In this document: positions 28,874 to 37,916 of the stretch, in pieces
Numbering within the stretch: position 1 is the first letter of the stretch
How the letters are laid out: each line of letters begins with the position of its first letter
NCBI GenBank assembly: GCA_002319965.1
Contig: DCJQ01000009.1
Location: 1 to 40,398, forward strand
Direction of reading: 5' to 3'
Origin: Megasphaera sp. UBA1696
GTDB taxonomy: Bacteria; Bacillota; Negativicutes; Veillonellales; Megasphaeraceae
Length of the DNA stretch: 40,398 nucleotides
The notes under the pieces: model-generated
Seen by the model: the letters and a program-made list of their open reading frames with translations, nothing else
Database searches by the model: none
What the model was told of the DNA's origin: nothing
Translations under genes and position numbers: made by a program

Positions 28874-29989
28874 TTGAGACTGAAACTAAAAAAAGAAGAT
28901 CTGAACAAAGGCTTACAAGCTGTCCAAAAAGTAGCTCAGAACAAAAACAACAACATGTCTTCTGAAAACGGCCTTCTGATAAAAGCCCTTCACGGCATTA
29001 TCGAATTTCAGGCCAATGACTATGATATGGGAATTAAGATCACCGTTCCCGGCATTATCGAGGAAAAAGGAGAAGCCTTCATTGCTAATCCTTATTTAAT
29101 GGACTTGACCCGACGGATCCCCAGTGATGAAATTGAAATCATCAAAGCCGATACGGATACGCAGCTGCTCATTAAAGGCGACAAATTGAAATTTGAATGC
29201 CTGACCATCAACCCCGATGATTTTAATGAAGTCGAAATCGTCGAAAATGGCTATGCCAGCTTTAAAACGACGAGTGTCGTCTTAAAAGATTTAATCGACA
29301 ATACGTCTTATGCCTGTGCAACTGACGTAGCTCGTCCGATTTTTATGGGAACCTTCCTCGATGTCCAAGGTGACCAGATGACTATGGTTGCTACCGATAC
29401 GCACCGCCTGGCCCTGAAAAAGACGACCCTCGATGAACCGGTGGATAATCCCCTCCAGGCCGTTATCCCCAGCCGGCTCTTGTCGGAAATTTCTCGTCAG
29501 CTGCCGACGGATATTCCCGAGACCGTCGAAATCACGGCAGTTCGCAACTACCTGGCCGTTCAGTTCGGCAACGTTTACATCCGTACGCGCCTTATCGAAG
29601 GGGACTTCCCCAATTACCGCCGGGTCATTCCGACGGACTTTAAATGTATTGCCAAAGTCAATCGCTCCGAATTTACAGGCGCTGTCGAACGCGCTTCCAT
29701 CGTAGCTAAAGATGCTCAGTATAATGTCATTAACTTCCTCATCAGCGAGGGCCAGATTAAATTGATGAGCCAGCATCCCGACTACGGGACCGTCGAAGAC
29801 TACGTCTCCTGCGACATGGACGGCGAAGAATTAGATATCTCCTTCAATGGAAAATTTATCCTCGACATCCTGAAACATTGCCAGAGCAGCGACGTCATCT
29901 TGAAATCGAAAGAAAACAGCCCGATGCTCGTTCAAGACAAGGATGACGATTCTTGTGTATTTGTTGTAACCCCTATGAGGACAAAATAA
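28874..29989 (+). CDS. dnaN: DNA polymerase III beta sliding clamp
   Basis: A 371-residue clamp that forms a ring on DNA and tethers the replicative polymerase. The sequence runs across three repeated domains; the C-terminal groove region ends in VFVVTPMRTK, the family end (usually PMRx). The start is TTG with AAGGGGA about 8 bases upstream. The stop codon overlaps the next start (TAATG). Confidence 0.95.
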   Translation: MRLKLKKEDLNKGLQAVQKVAQNKNNNMSSENGLLIKALHGIIEFQANDYDMGIKITVPGIIEEKGEAFIANPYLMDLTRRIPSDEIEIIKADTDTQLLIKGDKLKFECLTINPDDFNEVEIVENGYASFKTTSVVLKDLIDNTSYACATDVARPIFMGTFLDVQGDQMTMVATDTHRLALKKTTLDEPVDNPLQAVIPSRLLSEISRQLPTDIPETVEITAVRNYLAVQFGNVYIRTRLIEGDFPNYRRVIPTDFKCIAKVNRSEFTGAVERASIVAKDAQYNVINFLISEGQIKLMSQHPDYGTVEDYVSCDMDGEELDISFNGKFILDILKHCQSSDVILKSKENSPMLVQDKDDDSCVFVVTPMRTK

Positions 29990-30204
29990 TGGAAACAATT
30001 AAAATTGAAACGCCGATGATCCAATTGGACCAATTTCTGAAATGGGCCAGTATTTTACAAAGCGGCGGCGAAATCCGCTTTTTATTGGATGAAGATAAAA
30101 TTTTAGTAAATGGAATTTTATGCAAGGCCAAGCGAAAAAAACTCTATCCGGGAGATACGGTAGAAATTAAGGATGTCGGTACATATTTGATTAAAGGTGA
30201 ATAA
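29989..30204 (+). CDS. yaaA: S4-domain RNA-binding protein YaaA
   Basis: A 71-residue S4-like RNA-binding protein. It has the pattern IQLDQFLKWASILQSGGEIR and LVNGILCKAKRKKLYPGDTV seen between dnaN and recF in many Firmicutes. ATG at 29989 shares a base with the dnaN stop. Its role is poorly known; ribosome assembly has been proposed for relatives. Confidence 0.93.
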   Translation: METIKIETPMIQLDQFLKWASILQSGGEIRFLLDEDKILVNGILCKAKRKKLYPGDTVEIKDVGTYLIKGE

Positions 30205-30206
30205 TT

Positions 30207-31319
30207 ATGATGATTGAGTCGGTTCGACTGCACCGGTTCCGAAATTATGAGAATCAGAAAATCTCCTTTCCTAAGGCGACGATTCTCTTATATGGGCAAA
30301 ACGGACAAGGGAAGACCAATCTTCTGGAATCTTTATATTTAGGCGGAATCGGCAAGTCTTATCGGGGCATTGCCGATTCTGATCTTATTTCTTGGAATCA
30401 GGATAAGGCTAGCGTTATCATCGATTTTAACCGTAACGATACGACACAGCAGATAAAAGTGATCCTGTCCAAGCTCGAGAAAAAAGAACTGTGGGTTAAT
30501 GAAACTAAGGTACCGCAGAAAGAATTGATCGGAACCTTGAATGAGGTCCTGTTTTCGCCCGATGACCTTCAGCTCATCAAGGGCAGTCCCTCTTTGCGGC
30601 GCCGTTTTATCGATATGGAGATTTCTCAGGTCAGCCGCTCCTATTACCGAGATTTGCTGCAGTATAACCGGGCCGTGTCGCAGCGCAACCTCTTATTGAA
30701 AAAAATGAAATATAAGGGCCGCCAATCGCTGGATGAATGGGATCGTCAGATTGCCGGTTTTGCAGCCTCCATCGTATCCAAACGCTTAGAAGCCCTTCAG
30801 AAATTATCGTTTTTGGCAGGGGTTCTTCATAAAAGGCTCAGTCGGGGAAAAGAAATGCTGCACCTGACCTATGTCCAACCTTATGGGAATGGGGAGGGCC
30901 GCCATCAGACCGATCCGAAATGGTATTATGAAAAGCTTCAGCAGCATCTCGAGGAAGATATCCGTCGTCAGGCTACGTCGGTCGGGCCTCATCGTGACGA
31001 TCTCTTGTTTTCTGTCGGCCAAGGGGATTTAAAGAAATACGGTTCTCAGGGACAACAGCGGACCGCCGTCTTGGCGCTGAAACTGTCGGAGCTGGAATTC
31101 ATCAAATCGGAGACCGGCGAATACCCCGTCCTCTTATTGGATGACGTCATGAGTGAGCTCGATCAAAGCCGGCGCCAGGCCTTGCTGGACTTTGTCCGCA
31201 ACCGGATTCAAACCTTTATTACGACGACCGAGCCGGAGATTTTTGCCGGTATGGATGGCTGTCATCCCATCTGCATTGAACAAGGGAGGGTGGTTTCTAA
31301 TGGAGAAGCGAAGTCTTAA
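30207..31319 (+). CDS. recF: DNA replication and repair protein RecF
   Basis: A 370-residue ABC-type ATPase that helps load RecA at gapped DNA. It shows the N-terminal LHRFRNYENQ, Walker A GQNGQGKTNLLE, ABC signature region GSQGQQRTAVLALKLSE and Walker B PVLLLDDVMSELDQSR. ATG at 30207 (or 30210) follows AAAGGTGA. It overlaps the next gene by 20 bases. Confidence 0.95.
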   Translation: MMIESVRLHRFRNYENQKISFPKATILLYGQNGQGKTNLLESLYLGGIGKSYRGIADSDLISWNQDKASVIIDFNRNDTTQQIKVILSKLEKKELWVNETKVPQKELIGTLNEVLFSPDDLQLIKGSPSLRRRFIDMEISQVSRSYYRDLLQYNRAVSQRNLLLKKMKYKGRQSLDEWDRQIAGFAASIVSKRLEALQKLSFLAGVLHKRLSRGKEMLHLTYVQPYGNGEGRHQTDPKWYYEKLQQHLEEDIRRQATSVGPHRDDLLFSVGQGDLKKYGSQGQQRTAVLALKLSELEFIKSETGEYPVLLLDDVMSELDQSRRQALLDFVRNRIQTFITTTEPEIFAGMDGCHPICIEQGRVVSNGEAKS

Positions 31320-32205
31320 ACTCGAAAAAGCCGGACTTGCCATTCCGGAAGTCTTGGCCAAACACCGGCTGCTCCTTCCCTACCGGATGTACCAGGCTAA
31401 GCGGGACTGGAAAAAAATCGTAGGCGAGCAAATTGCAAAATATTCATATATATTAGATTTTAAGAATAATGTTATTGTCATTTCCGTCATGAATCCCGTT
31501 TACATGAATTATTTATTTATGTATAAAAATAAAATAATAGAGGAAGTTAATTCCTATGTTGGGCATCAGGCTATTGCCGATGTCCGTTTTGTCAAAAAGG
31601 GGAAAAAGCCGGTTCAGACGGTCTATGAAACCTTAGACGGAGAAGAAAAAGATGTCCTTCCTGAAGGGAATATTCGCCAAGTCATTCTCGACGATTCGAC
31701 GGTGGCCAACATTCGTCGTGAAACGGAAAAACTACCGGACGGCTTGCGGGAACGGGTCGTACAGCTTCGTTTTGCCCAGGCTAAACGGGTAAAAGCCTAT
31801 GCCGTAAGCGGCTTCATTCCCTGTCCCTCCTGCGGCCGCTGGATGGCTAAAGGCGAAAAGCTTTGTATCTTTTGCCGCAGTGCCGCCCGCCATGCCTTGA
31901 AAATGAAGGTACGCTCTGTTTTAGAAGATATGCCCTGGCTGAGTTGGGAGAAAATGGCTGAGCACTTAGCCGTCTCGATTCAAGATAAAGCTGCTGAGCA
32001 GGCCTATAACGACGTTCGGCGTAATCTCATCTATCGGTATATTGAAAAAGTATACTATGAGTATGATTCCGATGCCGACGATCTGATCTTGGCCCTGCTC
32101 ATTACCCGGCGGGTCCCCGGCGATATACCGCCTAAATTTATTGAAAATCTCGTTGCAAAATATCGGAGGAAACCAGAACATAATGTATCTTCATCTGAGT
32201 CCTGA
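31300..32205 (+). CDS. DUF721/DciA-like protein with C-terminal zinc ribbon
   Basis: A 301-residue protein. The first 100 residues fit DUF721/DciA (DWKKIVGEQIAKYSYILDF, then the basic strand pattern NNVIVISVMNPVYMNYL). DciA is the common bacterial loader of the DnaB helicase. A linker follows, then a four-Cys knuckle pair CPSCGRWMAKGEKLCIFC (about 175-192), probably binding zinc, and a helical end with WEKMAEHLAVS. ATG at 31300 follows AAGGGAGG and overlaps recF. The recF-DUF721-gyrB order is like that of Actinobacteria. The length is about twice that of minimal DciA. The helicase-loader role is inference. Confidence 0.8.
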   Translation: MEKRSLKLEKAGLAIPEVLAKHRLLLPYRMYQAKRDWKKIVGEQIAKYSYILDFKNNVIVISVMNPVYMNYLFMYKNKIIEEVNSYVGHQAIADVRFVKKGKKPVQTVYETLDGEEKDVLPEGNIRQVILDDSTVANIRRETEKLPDGLRERVVQLRFAQAKRVKAYAVSGFIPCPSCGRWMAKGEKLCIFCRSAARHALKMKVRSVLEDMPWLSWEKMAEHLAVSIQDKAAEQAYNDVRRNLIYRYIEKVYYEYDSDADDLILALLITRRVPGDIPPKFIENLVAKYRRKPEHNVSSSES

Positions 32206-32443
32206 CATGATGATTCCCATCAAGGATATCGTGGCTATCATACCGTATCCGAAGCAAAAGGGCGCGGCTATTTTACAGTCTTTCGACCTCCCGGTGCGAG
32301 CCGTCGGAGTTTCGTCAGAACGGAATTGGCGCTCCTTAGTGATTACCGGGGAGGCGGTCTATTCTCTGCCCCTGACCGGGGAGACCATGCTTCGCCGATA
32401 TCAGAAATGTTTGCAGATTTTGTCGCATTGCGAAAAGGCGTAA
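32183..32443 (+). CDS. remB: RemB-like regulator (DUF370)
   Basis: An 86-residue protein resembling YaaB/RemB, found between recF and gyrB in Firmicutes. It starts MYLHLSPDMMIPIKDIVAII and contains RSLVITGEAVYSLPLTGET. In Bacillus, RemB takes part in control of biofilm matrix genes. ATG at 32183 follows CGGAGGAAA and overlaps the previous gene by 23 bases, suggesting coupling. Confidence 0.88.
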   Translation: MYLHLSPDMMIPIKDIVAIIPYPKQKGAAILQSFDLPVRAVGVSSERNWRSLVITGEAVYSLPLTGETMLRRYQKCLQILSHCEKA

Positions 32444-32478
32444 CGGCGGTACGTATTTAAAAATTGTTGATTTTACGG

Positions 32479-32484
32479 TATAAT
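32479..32484 (+). promoter_or_regulatory. possible gyrB promoter -10 element
   Basis: TATAAT lies 61 bp before gyrB in the 101-bp gap. There is no good -35 at normal spacing. A weak -35 would fit supercoiling-dependent gyrase promoters, but this is inference. Confidence 0.45.
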
Positions 32485-32544
32485 AAAGTGTTAGTTGCCT
32501 AGTTAATCATTAAAAATTGCAAGAAACAGGAGTTGAGAATTTAT

Positions 32545-34464
32545 ATGTCGAAAGACAAAGCGCGATATGGTGCCGAACAGATTCAAGTATTAGAAGGCCT
32601 GGAAGCCGTTCGTAAACGGCCTGGGATGTACATCGGCAGTACGTCTGAACGCGGTCTGCACCATCTGGTATATGAAGTCGTCGACAATAGTATCGACGAA
32701 GCCTTGGCCGGGTATTGTACACATATCGAAGTTACGATTCAGGAAGACAACAGTATCACCGTTGTCGATAACGGCCGTGGTATTCCGGTTGCCATGCATA
32801 AGATCGGCAAGCCTGCCGTTGAAGTCGTATTGACCGTCCTCCATGCCGGCGGCAAATTCGGCGGCGACGGCTATCCCATTTCCGGCGGCCTCCATGGCGT
32901 CGGTATTTCTGTCGTCAATGCCCTGAGTGCCTGGACTAAGGTCGAAGTAAAGCGAGACGGCTATCTGTGGGACATTTCTTTTGCCCGCGGGTTGACGGAG
33001 TCGCCGTTGAAAAAAATCCGGCCCTTAGAAGCCGGCGAAGAAACGGGAACCCGCGTTTCGTTTAAACCGGATCATGACATTTTCCCCGATACGGTATACG
33101 ATTTCAATACCTTGAAGACCCGTCTGCGGGAACTCGCATTTTTGAATAAAGGTTTAAACATCACCCTTACGGATAAAAGAGGCGAAGGCAAACAAGAAGT
33201 ATACTGCTATGAAGGCGGCCTCGTTTCCTTTGTTTCCTTCTTAAATGAAAAACACCAGGCCGTCAATCCGACGGTGGTCAGCATCGATGGTGAAAAAAAT
33301 AAGGTTATCGTCGATATCGCCATGCAGTATAATGACGGCTACAGTGAAAATATCCTGACCTTTGTCAATGATATCTTTACCGAAGAAGGGGGCACGCACC
33401 TCAGCGGGTTCCGTTCCGGCTTGACGCGTACCATTAACGATTATGGCCGCAGTGCCGGCATTTTAAAGGACAATGAAGATAATTTATCCGGGGAAGACGT
33501 CCGCGAAGGGTTGACCGCTGTCATCAGCGTCAAAGTACGGGAACCTCAGTTTGAAGGGCAGACCAAGACCAAGCTCGGCAACGGTGAAGTCAAAGGCATC
33601 GTCGACAACATCATTTCCGATGGCCTGAAAGAGTTTTTTGAAGAACATCCGTCGGAAGCGAAAGCGGTCATTAATAAGACGATTTCGGCGTCTCGTGCCC
33701 GTCAGGCAGCCCGCCGTGCCCGCGAATTGACGCGCCGGAAAAATGCTTTGGAAATCAGTAGTCTTCCCGGTAAATTGGCCGACTGCTCGGAAAAAAATCC
33801 CGATCAGACGGAAATTTACTTAGTCGAAGGTGACTCGGCAGGCGGCAGCGCCAAGCAGGGCCGAGATCGGAGATTCCAGGCTATCCTTCCGCTTCGCGGG
33901 AAAATCATCAACGTCGAAAAAGCTCGTCTCGATAAGATTTTGGCGAACGAAGAAATTCGCTCTATGATCACGGCTTTCGGTACCGGTATCGGTCAGGAAT
34001 TCGACATCAGTAAACGCCGTTACGATAAAATTATCATCATGACCGATGCCGATGTCGACGGTGCCCATATCCGCACGCTGCTCTTGACATTCTTCTATCG
34101 GTTTATGAAGCCCCTCATTACGGAAGGCCACGTCTTCATCGCTCAGCCTCCGCTGTATCAGGTGCGTAAGGGCAAACAGGTATGGTACTTCTATACCGAT
34201 GAATCGATGCAGAGCAAGCTTGATGAATTAGGACGCGATAACAATGCCGTCGTCGTCCAGCGTTATAAAGGTCTTGGCGAAATGAATCCGGAACAGCTGT
34301 GGGAAACGACGATGGATCCGGAAAACCGGACCATGCTCCAAGTTCACTTGGAAGATGCTGTGGAAGCCGACCGTATTTTCTCGGTCCTCATGGGCGATAA
34401 GGTCGAACCGCGGCGTAAATTCATTGAAGACAATGCGAAAAAGGTCCGTAACCTCGACTTATAA
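32545..34464 (+). CDS. gyrB: DNA gyrase subunit B
   Basis: A 639-residue ATPase subunit of gyrase, which introduces negative supercoils. It shows EAVRKRPGMYIGST, the ATP-lid region GGLHGVGISVVNALS, the TOPRIM motif LVEGDSAGGSAKQGRDR and PLRGKIINVEKA, and the C-terminal QRYKGLGEMNPEQLWETTM. ATG at 32545 follows AGGAG by 12 bases; the TTG at 32533 abuts that site. gyrA does not follow; an aminotransferase gene does. Confidence 0.96.
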   Translation: MSKDKARYGAEQIQVLEGLEAVRKRPGMYIGSTSERGLHHLVYEVVDNSIDEALAGYCTHIEVTIQEDNSITVVDNGRGIPVAMHKIGKPAVEVVLTVLHAGGKFGGDGYPISGGLHGVGISVVNALSAWTKVEVKRDGYLWDISFARGLTESPLKKIRPLEAGEETGTRVSFKPDHDIFPDTVYDFNTLKTRLRELAFLNKGLNITLTDKRGEGKQEVYCYEGGLVSFVSFLNEKHQAVNPTVVSIDGEKNKVIVDIAMQYNDGYSENILTFVNDIFTEEGGTHLSGFRSGLTRTINDYGRSAGILKDNEDNLSGEDVREGLTAVISVKVREPQFEGQTKTKLGNGEVKGIVDNIISDGLKEFFEEHPSEAKAVINKTISASRARQAARRARELTRRKNALEISSLPGKLADCSEKNPDQTEIYLVEGDSAGGSAKQGRDRRFQAILPLRGKIINVEKARLDKILANEEIRSMITAFGTGIGQEFDISKRRYDKIIIMTDADVDGAHIRTLLLTFFYRFMKPLITEGHVFIAQPPLYQVRKGKQVWYFYTDESMQSKLDELGRDNNAVVVQRYKGLGEMNPEQLWETTMDPENRTMLQVHLEDAVEADRIFSVLMGDKVEPRRKFIEDNAKKVRNLDL

Positions 34465-34476
34465 TCAGGAGAACCA

Positions 34477-35637
34477 ATGCCGACACTTTCTCAAAAGATA
34501 AACTTATTTACCGATTCCGTCATTGCCCGCATGTCAAAGGTGGCCGAAGGCTGTGGGGCCATTAACCTGTCAGAGGGATTTCCTGATTTTCCGCCGCCTA
34601 AGGCGATGCTCGACCGATTGGCGGAAGTCGCCAAGAAGGGACCTCATCAGTACAGTCTCGATAACGGGGCTTCGAATCTGCGCCGGGCTCTGGCTGATTA
34701 TCGAAAAAGCTTTACGGGCCAACGCCCCGATCCCGAGACGGAAATCGTCGTAACCTGCGGCGGTACAGAAGCGCTGATGACGGCCATGATGGCCATCGTC
34801 AATCCCGGCGACAAAATAATCCTCTTTTCACCTTTTTATGAAGCCTACGCAACGGATGCCCTGCTCTGCGGCGCCGAGCCGATTTATGTGTCCCTCAAAG
34901 GAGAAAATTATACCTTTGATGAGGAGGAATTAGAAGCAGCCTTTAAACAGCGGCCGAAGGCAATCTTTATTTGTAACCCGTCCAATCCCTGCGGTAAGGT
35001 TTTTTCGAAAGAAGAATTGCTTACGATTGCGTCCCTTGTCGAAAAGTATGATACCTTTGCCGTCATCGATGAAGTTTATGAACACATCGTCTATGAACCG
35101 ACGGAGTATACTTATTTTTCGACCCTTTCCGGGATGTATGAACGGACCATTTCCTGCGGCTCCCTGTCGAAGACGTATTCGATTACGGGCTGGCGGTTAG
35201 GCTATATCTTTGCATCTCCCGCAGTAACCGATGCCATTAAAAAGCTGCACGTCTATCTGACAATCAGCGCTCCCAGTCCCCTTCAGGAAGCGGCCGTAAC
35301 CGGTCTGGAGTTCGGTCTTGACTACTATCAAGGCCTGCGGGAACTCTACCGGAAAAAGCGGGATTTCGTCATGAAGGGCCTCGATGCCATCGGCATAGCT
35401 CACAACGTCCCTCAGGGAGCTTTTTATATGCTCCTCGACATCGGCCCCTACGGGTATGATGACGATGAAGCCTTTTGCCGGGATTTAGCTGAAAAAATCG
35501 GCGTCGCCCTCGTTCCGGCATCGACCTTTTTTAAAGAACCTGTCCATCACTTGGCAAGACTGCAGTTTGCCGTCCGCGATGAAACCTTAGCCGAAGCCAT
35601 GCATCGTCTGGAAGGCATTCATAAACTAAAAAAATGA
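34477..35637 (+). CDS. class I/II PLP-dependent aminotransferase
   Basis: A 386-residue cytoplasmic aminotransferase. It shows INLSEGFPDFPPP near residue 29, the PLP phosphate region CGGTEALMTAM, FICNPSNPCGKVFS, IDEVYEH and the PLP Lys in GSLSKTYSITGWRLGY (about residue 238). The overall pattern resembles the methionine/kynurenine aminotransferase (YbdL-like) branch. The amino acid used cannot be told. ATG follows CAGGAG; it lies 12 bp after gyrB and is probably co-transcribed. Confidence 0.9.
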   Translation: MPTLSQKINLFTDSVIARMSKVAEGCGAINLSEGFPDFPPPKAMLDRLAEVAKKGPHQYSLDNGASNLRRALADYRKSFTGQRPDPETEIVVTCGGTEALMTAMMAIVNPGDKIILFSPFYEAYATDALLCGAEPIYVSLKGENYTFDEEELEAAFKQRPKAIFICNPSNPCGKVFSKEELLTIASLVEKYDTFAVIDEVYEHIVYEPTEYTYFSTLSGMYERTISCGSLSKTYSITGWRLGYIFASPAVTDAIKKLHVYLTISAPSPLQEAAVTGLEFGLDYYQGLRELYRKKRDFVMKGLDAIGIAHNVPQGAFYMLLDIGPYGYDDDEAFCRDLAEKIGVALVPASTFFKEPVHHLARLQFAVRDETLAEAMHRLEGIHKLKK

Positions 35638-35673
35638 TTTGTCTCGTTACCTTATCATAAGGAGGGATTACCG

Positions 35674-36462
35674 ATGAAAAAATGGCACCTGCTTCTCGCT
35701 GCCCTTTGTCTGACGGTCAGTACGATGACCGTCCTGGCCGACGGCGTTCCGGAAGGTACGCAGACGGGAAATTCGTCAGCCGTCATCCTCACCGATCCGA
35801 CGGTCAATATGAAGAATTTGAGTGATTTTTATATTCTGGAAGGCCGTACCTATGAGAAGGTAACCGGATTGCTTATGGCCTTGCCTCCGCAGACGACAGG
35901 CCTTACAGGCGCTTATTATTTTCGCGTTGATAAGCAGGTCGTCGGCGACTACTTCTATCACGTCAAAGCTTACGATACGGACTCCCACGTCTTAAAGGGG
36001 AACTATTTTGTGGCTAAAGATGAGAGCAATGCCTGGAAGCTTCAGAACGACCAGCAGGCATCCCTTATCTACGGCAGTGCCGAAAAATTGATGGATAAGG
36101 TTGAAGTCGTCGTCTATCCGCAAAAAATCCCTCTTGGCAGTTACGGCATCATCCGCGTTCATGTACCGGGAATGATTCCTTATGATATCAAGGCGACCAG
36201 CCTCAATACGAAAATTGCCGATATTACGGAACATATGAATATCCGCCCGCTGGAAGCCGGGAAAGTCGATCTCGTCGTAGATGTGAAAATCGGCGATGCC
36301 CTTCGCACGGTGACTAAAGAAATTACCGTCGTCGATGAAGCGGATCGCAGAGAATCAAAATCCCGCAATAATCCCAGCGTCGGTGTCGGTATCGGAATCG
36401 GCTGGGGCAGCGGATGGCATCATGGCGGTGGAATCGGCATCGGTGTAGGACCTTGGTGGTAA
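35674..36462 (+). CDS. exported protein of unknown function with Gly-rich tail
   Basis: A 262-residue protein with a signal peptide (cleavage near VLADG, residue 22). The mature part has predicted strand-rich stretches and a region like a bacterial Ig/BIG2 fold (KIADITEHMNIRPLEAGKVDLVVDVKIGD, then KEITVVDE) before a short charged segment. It ends in a Gly/Val/Ile/Trp/His-rich tail (VGVGIGIGWGSG, then HHGGGIGIGVGPWW). I do not recognise the family. ATG follows AAGGAGGG. It lies 36 bp after the aminotransferase gene. Confidence 0.7.
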   Translation: MKKWHLLLAALCLTVSTMTVLADGVPEGTQTGNSSAVILTDPTVNMKNLSDFYILEGRTYEKVTGLLMALPPQTTGLTGAYYFRVDKQVVGDYFYHVKAYDTDSHVLKGNYFVAKDESNAWKLQNDQQASLIYGSAEKLMDKVEVVVYPQKIPLGSYGIIRVHVPGMIPYDIKATSLNTKIADITEHMNIRPLEAGKVDLVVDVKIGDALRTVTKEITVVDEADRRESKSRNNPSVGVGIGIGWGSGWHHGGGIGIGVGPWW

Positions 36463-36485
36463 TCTAAAAGGAGAGTGTATCTACT

Positions 36486-37853
36486 GTGGAGTTTTCCCTA
36501 GGAAAACAGTTACTGGTCATCATCTTACTTATCTTTGGCAACGGCGTCTTTTCTTTATTGGAAATGGCTATCGTCAGCAGCCATCAGTCGCGATTGGAAG
36601 CGATTGCCGATGAAGGCAGCAAGTCGGCGGCCATCGTCTTGAAACTGCGTGAAAATCCGAATAAGATGTTTTCTACGGTCCAGTTCGGCATTACCCTGAT
36701 CAGTCTTCTGACCGGTGTTTACGGCGGTACGGAAATGGCCGGCCCCTTATCCGTTTATGTAGCGAAGATTCCAGGCCTTGAACCGTATGCCTATACGATC
36801 AGTCTGACCAGTGTCGTCGTATTGATTACCTATTTGACGATTATCCTCGGTGAAATTGTTCCTAAACGGATTGCCATTGACAATCCTGAAAAAGTAGCCT
36901 GCTTGCTGGCCCGTCCCATGCTGTACTTTTCGGCAATCTGTACGCCTGTCGTATGGATATTGTCGTGGTCGACGACGGCTGTGACCAAGATGATGGGCGT
37001 CAAGAAGCCGGAAGTCCTGCCGGTTACGGAAGATGAAATAAAACTGCTCTTAGAGCAGGGGGTCGAACTTGGGGCTTTTGAAAAAGAAGAACCGGAGCTG
37101 GTCACCCGCGTCTTTCGCCTGGCCGACATGGATGTCGGCGACATCATGACCAACCGGACGCAGGTCGATTGGCTCGACGTGGAAGACCCGGAAGCGACGA
37201 TGATGCAGGAATTGGTGGCTTTTAACCATAATAACCTGCCTGTCGGACGGGGTTCTTTAGATGACTTCATCGGCATGGTTTCGGTCAGTGAAATCTTTCA
37301 GAAGTATTATGAAAATATTCGCCATCAAAAACCGGCGTCTCTGCCCGTGATTGTAGAAGAATGCGTCCACAAACCGATTTATATTCCGGAATCGATGGAT
37401 ATTATGAAAGTGGTCCACGTCTTTCGCGAACACAGCGTCCATGAAGTCGCAGTCCTCGATGAATACGGCAATTTCAGCGGTATCCTGACCCTCCACGACA
37501 TCCTCGAAGAATTAGTCGGCATCATGCCGGCCGGGGAAGAAGAAAAGAAGGAAGAAGCCAACCGCATTATTCAGCGGGGGCCGAACGACTGGCTTATCGA
37601 AGGACTGCTTACGATTGAAGAATTTAAAGATTTCTTCGGCATCGAAGATGAATTGCCTGATGAAGAAGAAGACTTGTATAAAACGCTGGCCGGCCTGATT
37701 ACTTATGGCGTCGGCCGCATTCCACGGGAAACGGATACCTATGTATGGAAAGACTTTACCTTTGAAGTCGTCGATATGGATAATCTCCGCGTCGATAAAA
37801 TCCTTGTCACTCGCAATCCTGATTATTCAGAAGACGATGAAGAAGAAAAATAA
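36486..37853 (+). CDS. CNNM/CorC-family membrane protein with CBS domains
   Basis: A 455-residue protein of the HlyC/CorC (UPF0053) family, associated with magnesium or cation efflux. An N-terminal DUF21 membrane domain (about 1-190, with GNGVFSLLEMAIVSSHQSRLE and GEIVPKRIAI), a pair of CBS domains (about 205-345, with VGDIMTNRTQVDWLD and AVLDEYGNFSGILTLHDILEELVG) and a C-terminal CorC transporter-associated domain. GTG at 36486 follows AAGGAG. A terminator follows. The older name hemolysin C is misleading. Confidence 0.9.
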   Translation: MEFSLGKQLLVIILLIFGNGVFSLLEMAIVSSHQSRLEAIADEGSKSAAIVLKLRENPNKMFSTVQFGITLISLLTGVYGGTEMAGPLSVYVAKIPGLEPYAYTISLTSVVVLITYLTIILGEIVPKRIAIDNPEKVACLLARPMLYFSAICTPVVWILSWSTTAVTKMMGVKKPEVLPVTEDEIKLLLEQGVELGAFEKEEPELVTRVFRLADMDVGDIMTNRTQVDWLDVEDPEATMMQELVAFNHNNLPVGRGSLDDFIGMVSVSEIFQKYYENIRHQKPASLPVIVEECVHKPIYIPESMDIMKVVHVFREHSVHEVAVLDEYGNFSGILTLHDILEELVGIMPAGEEEKKEEANRIIQRGPNDWLIEGLLTIEEFKDFFGIEDELPDEEEDLYKTLAGLITYGVGRIPRETDTYVWKDFTFEVVDMDNLRVDKILVTRNPDYSEDDEEEK

Positions 37854-37864
37854 ATACATAACAG

Positions 37865-37899
37865 AAGGAGCTATACCTTTTTAGGTACAGCTCCTTTTT
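37865..37899 (+). terminator. terminator after the CNNM/CorC gene
   Basis: The stem AAGGAGCT with AGCTCCTT, plus an inner TACC/GGTA part after a mismatch, is followed by a T run. It separates convergent genes. Confidence 0.85.
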
Positions 37900-37916
37900 C
37901 GTGACATGTAAGATGT

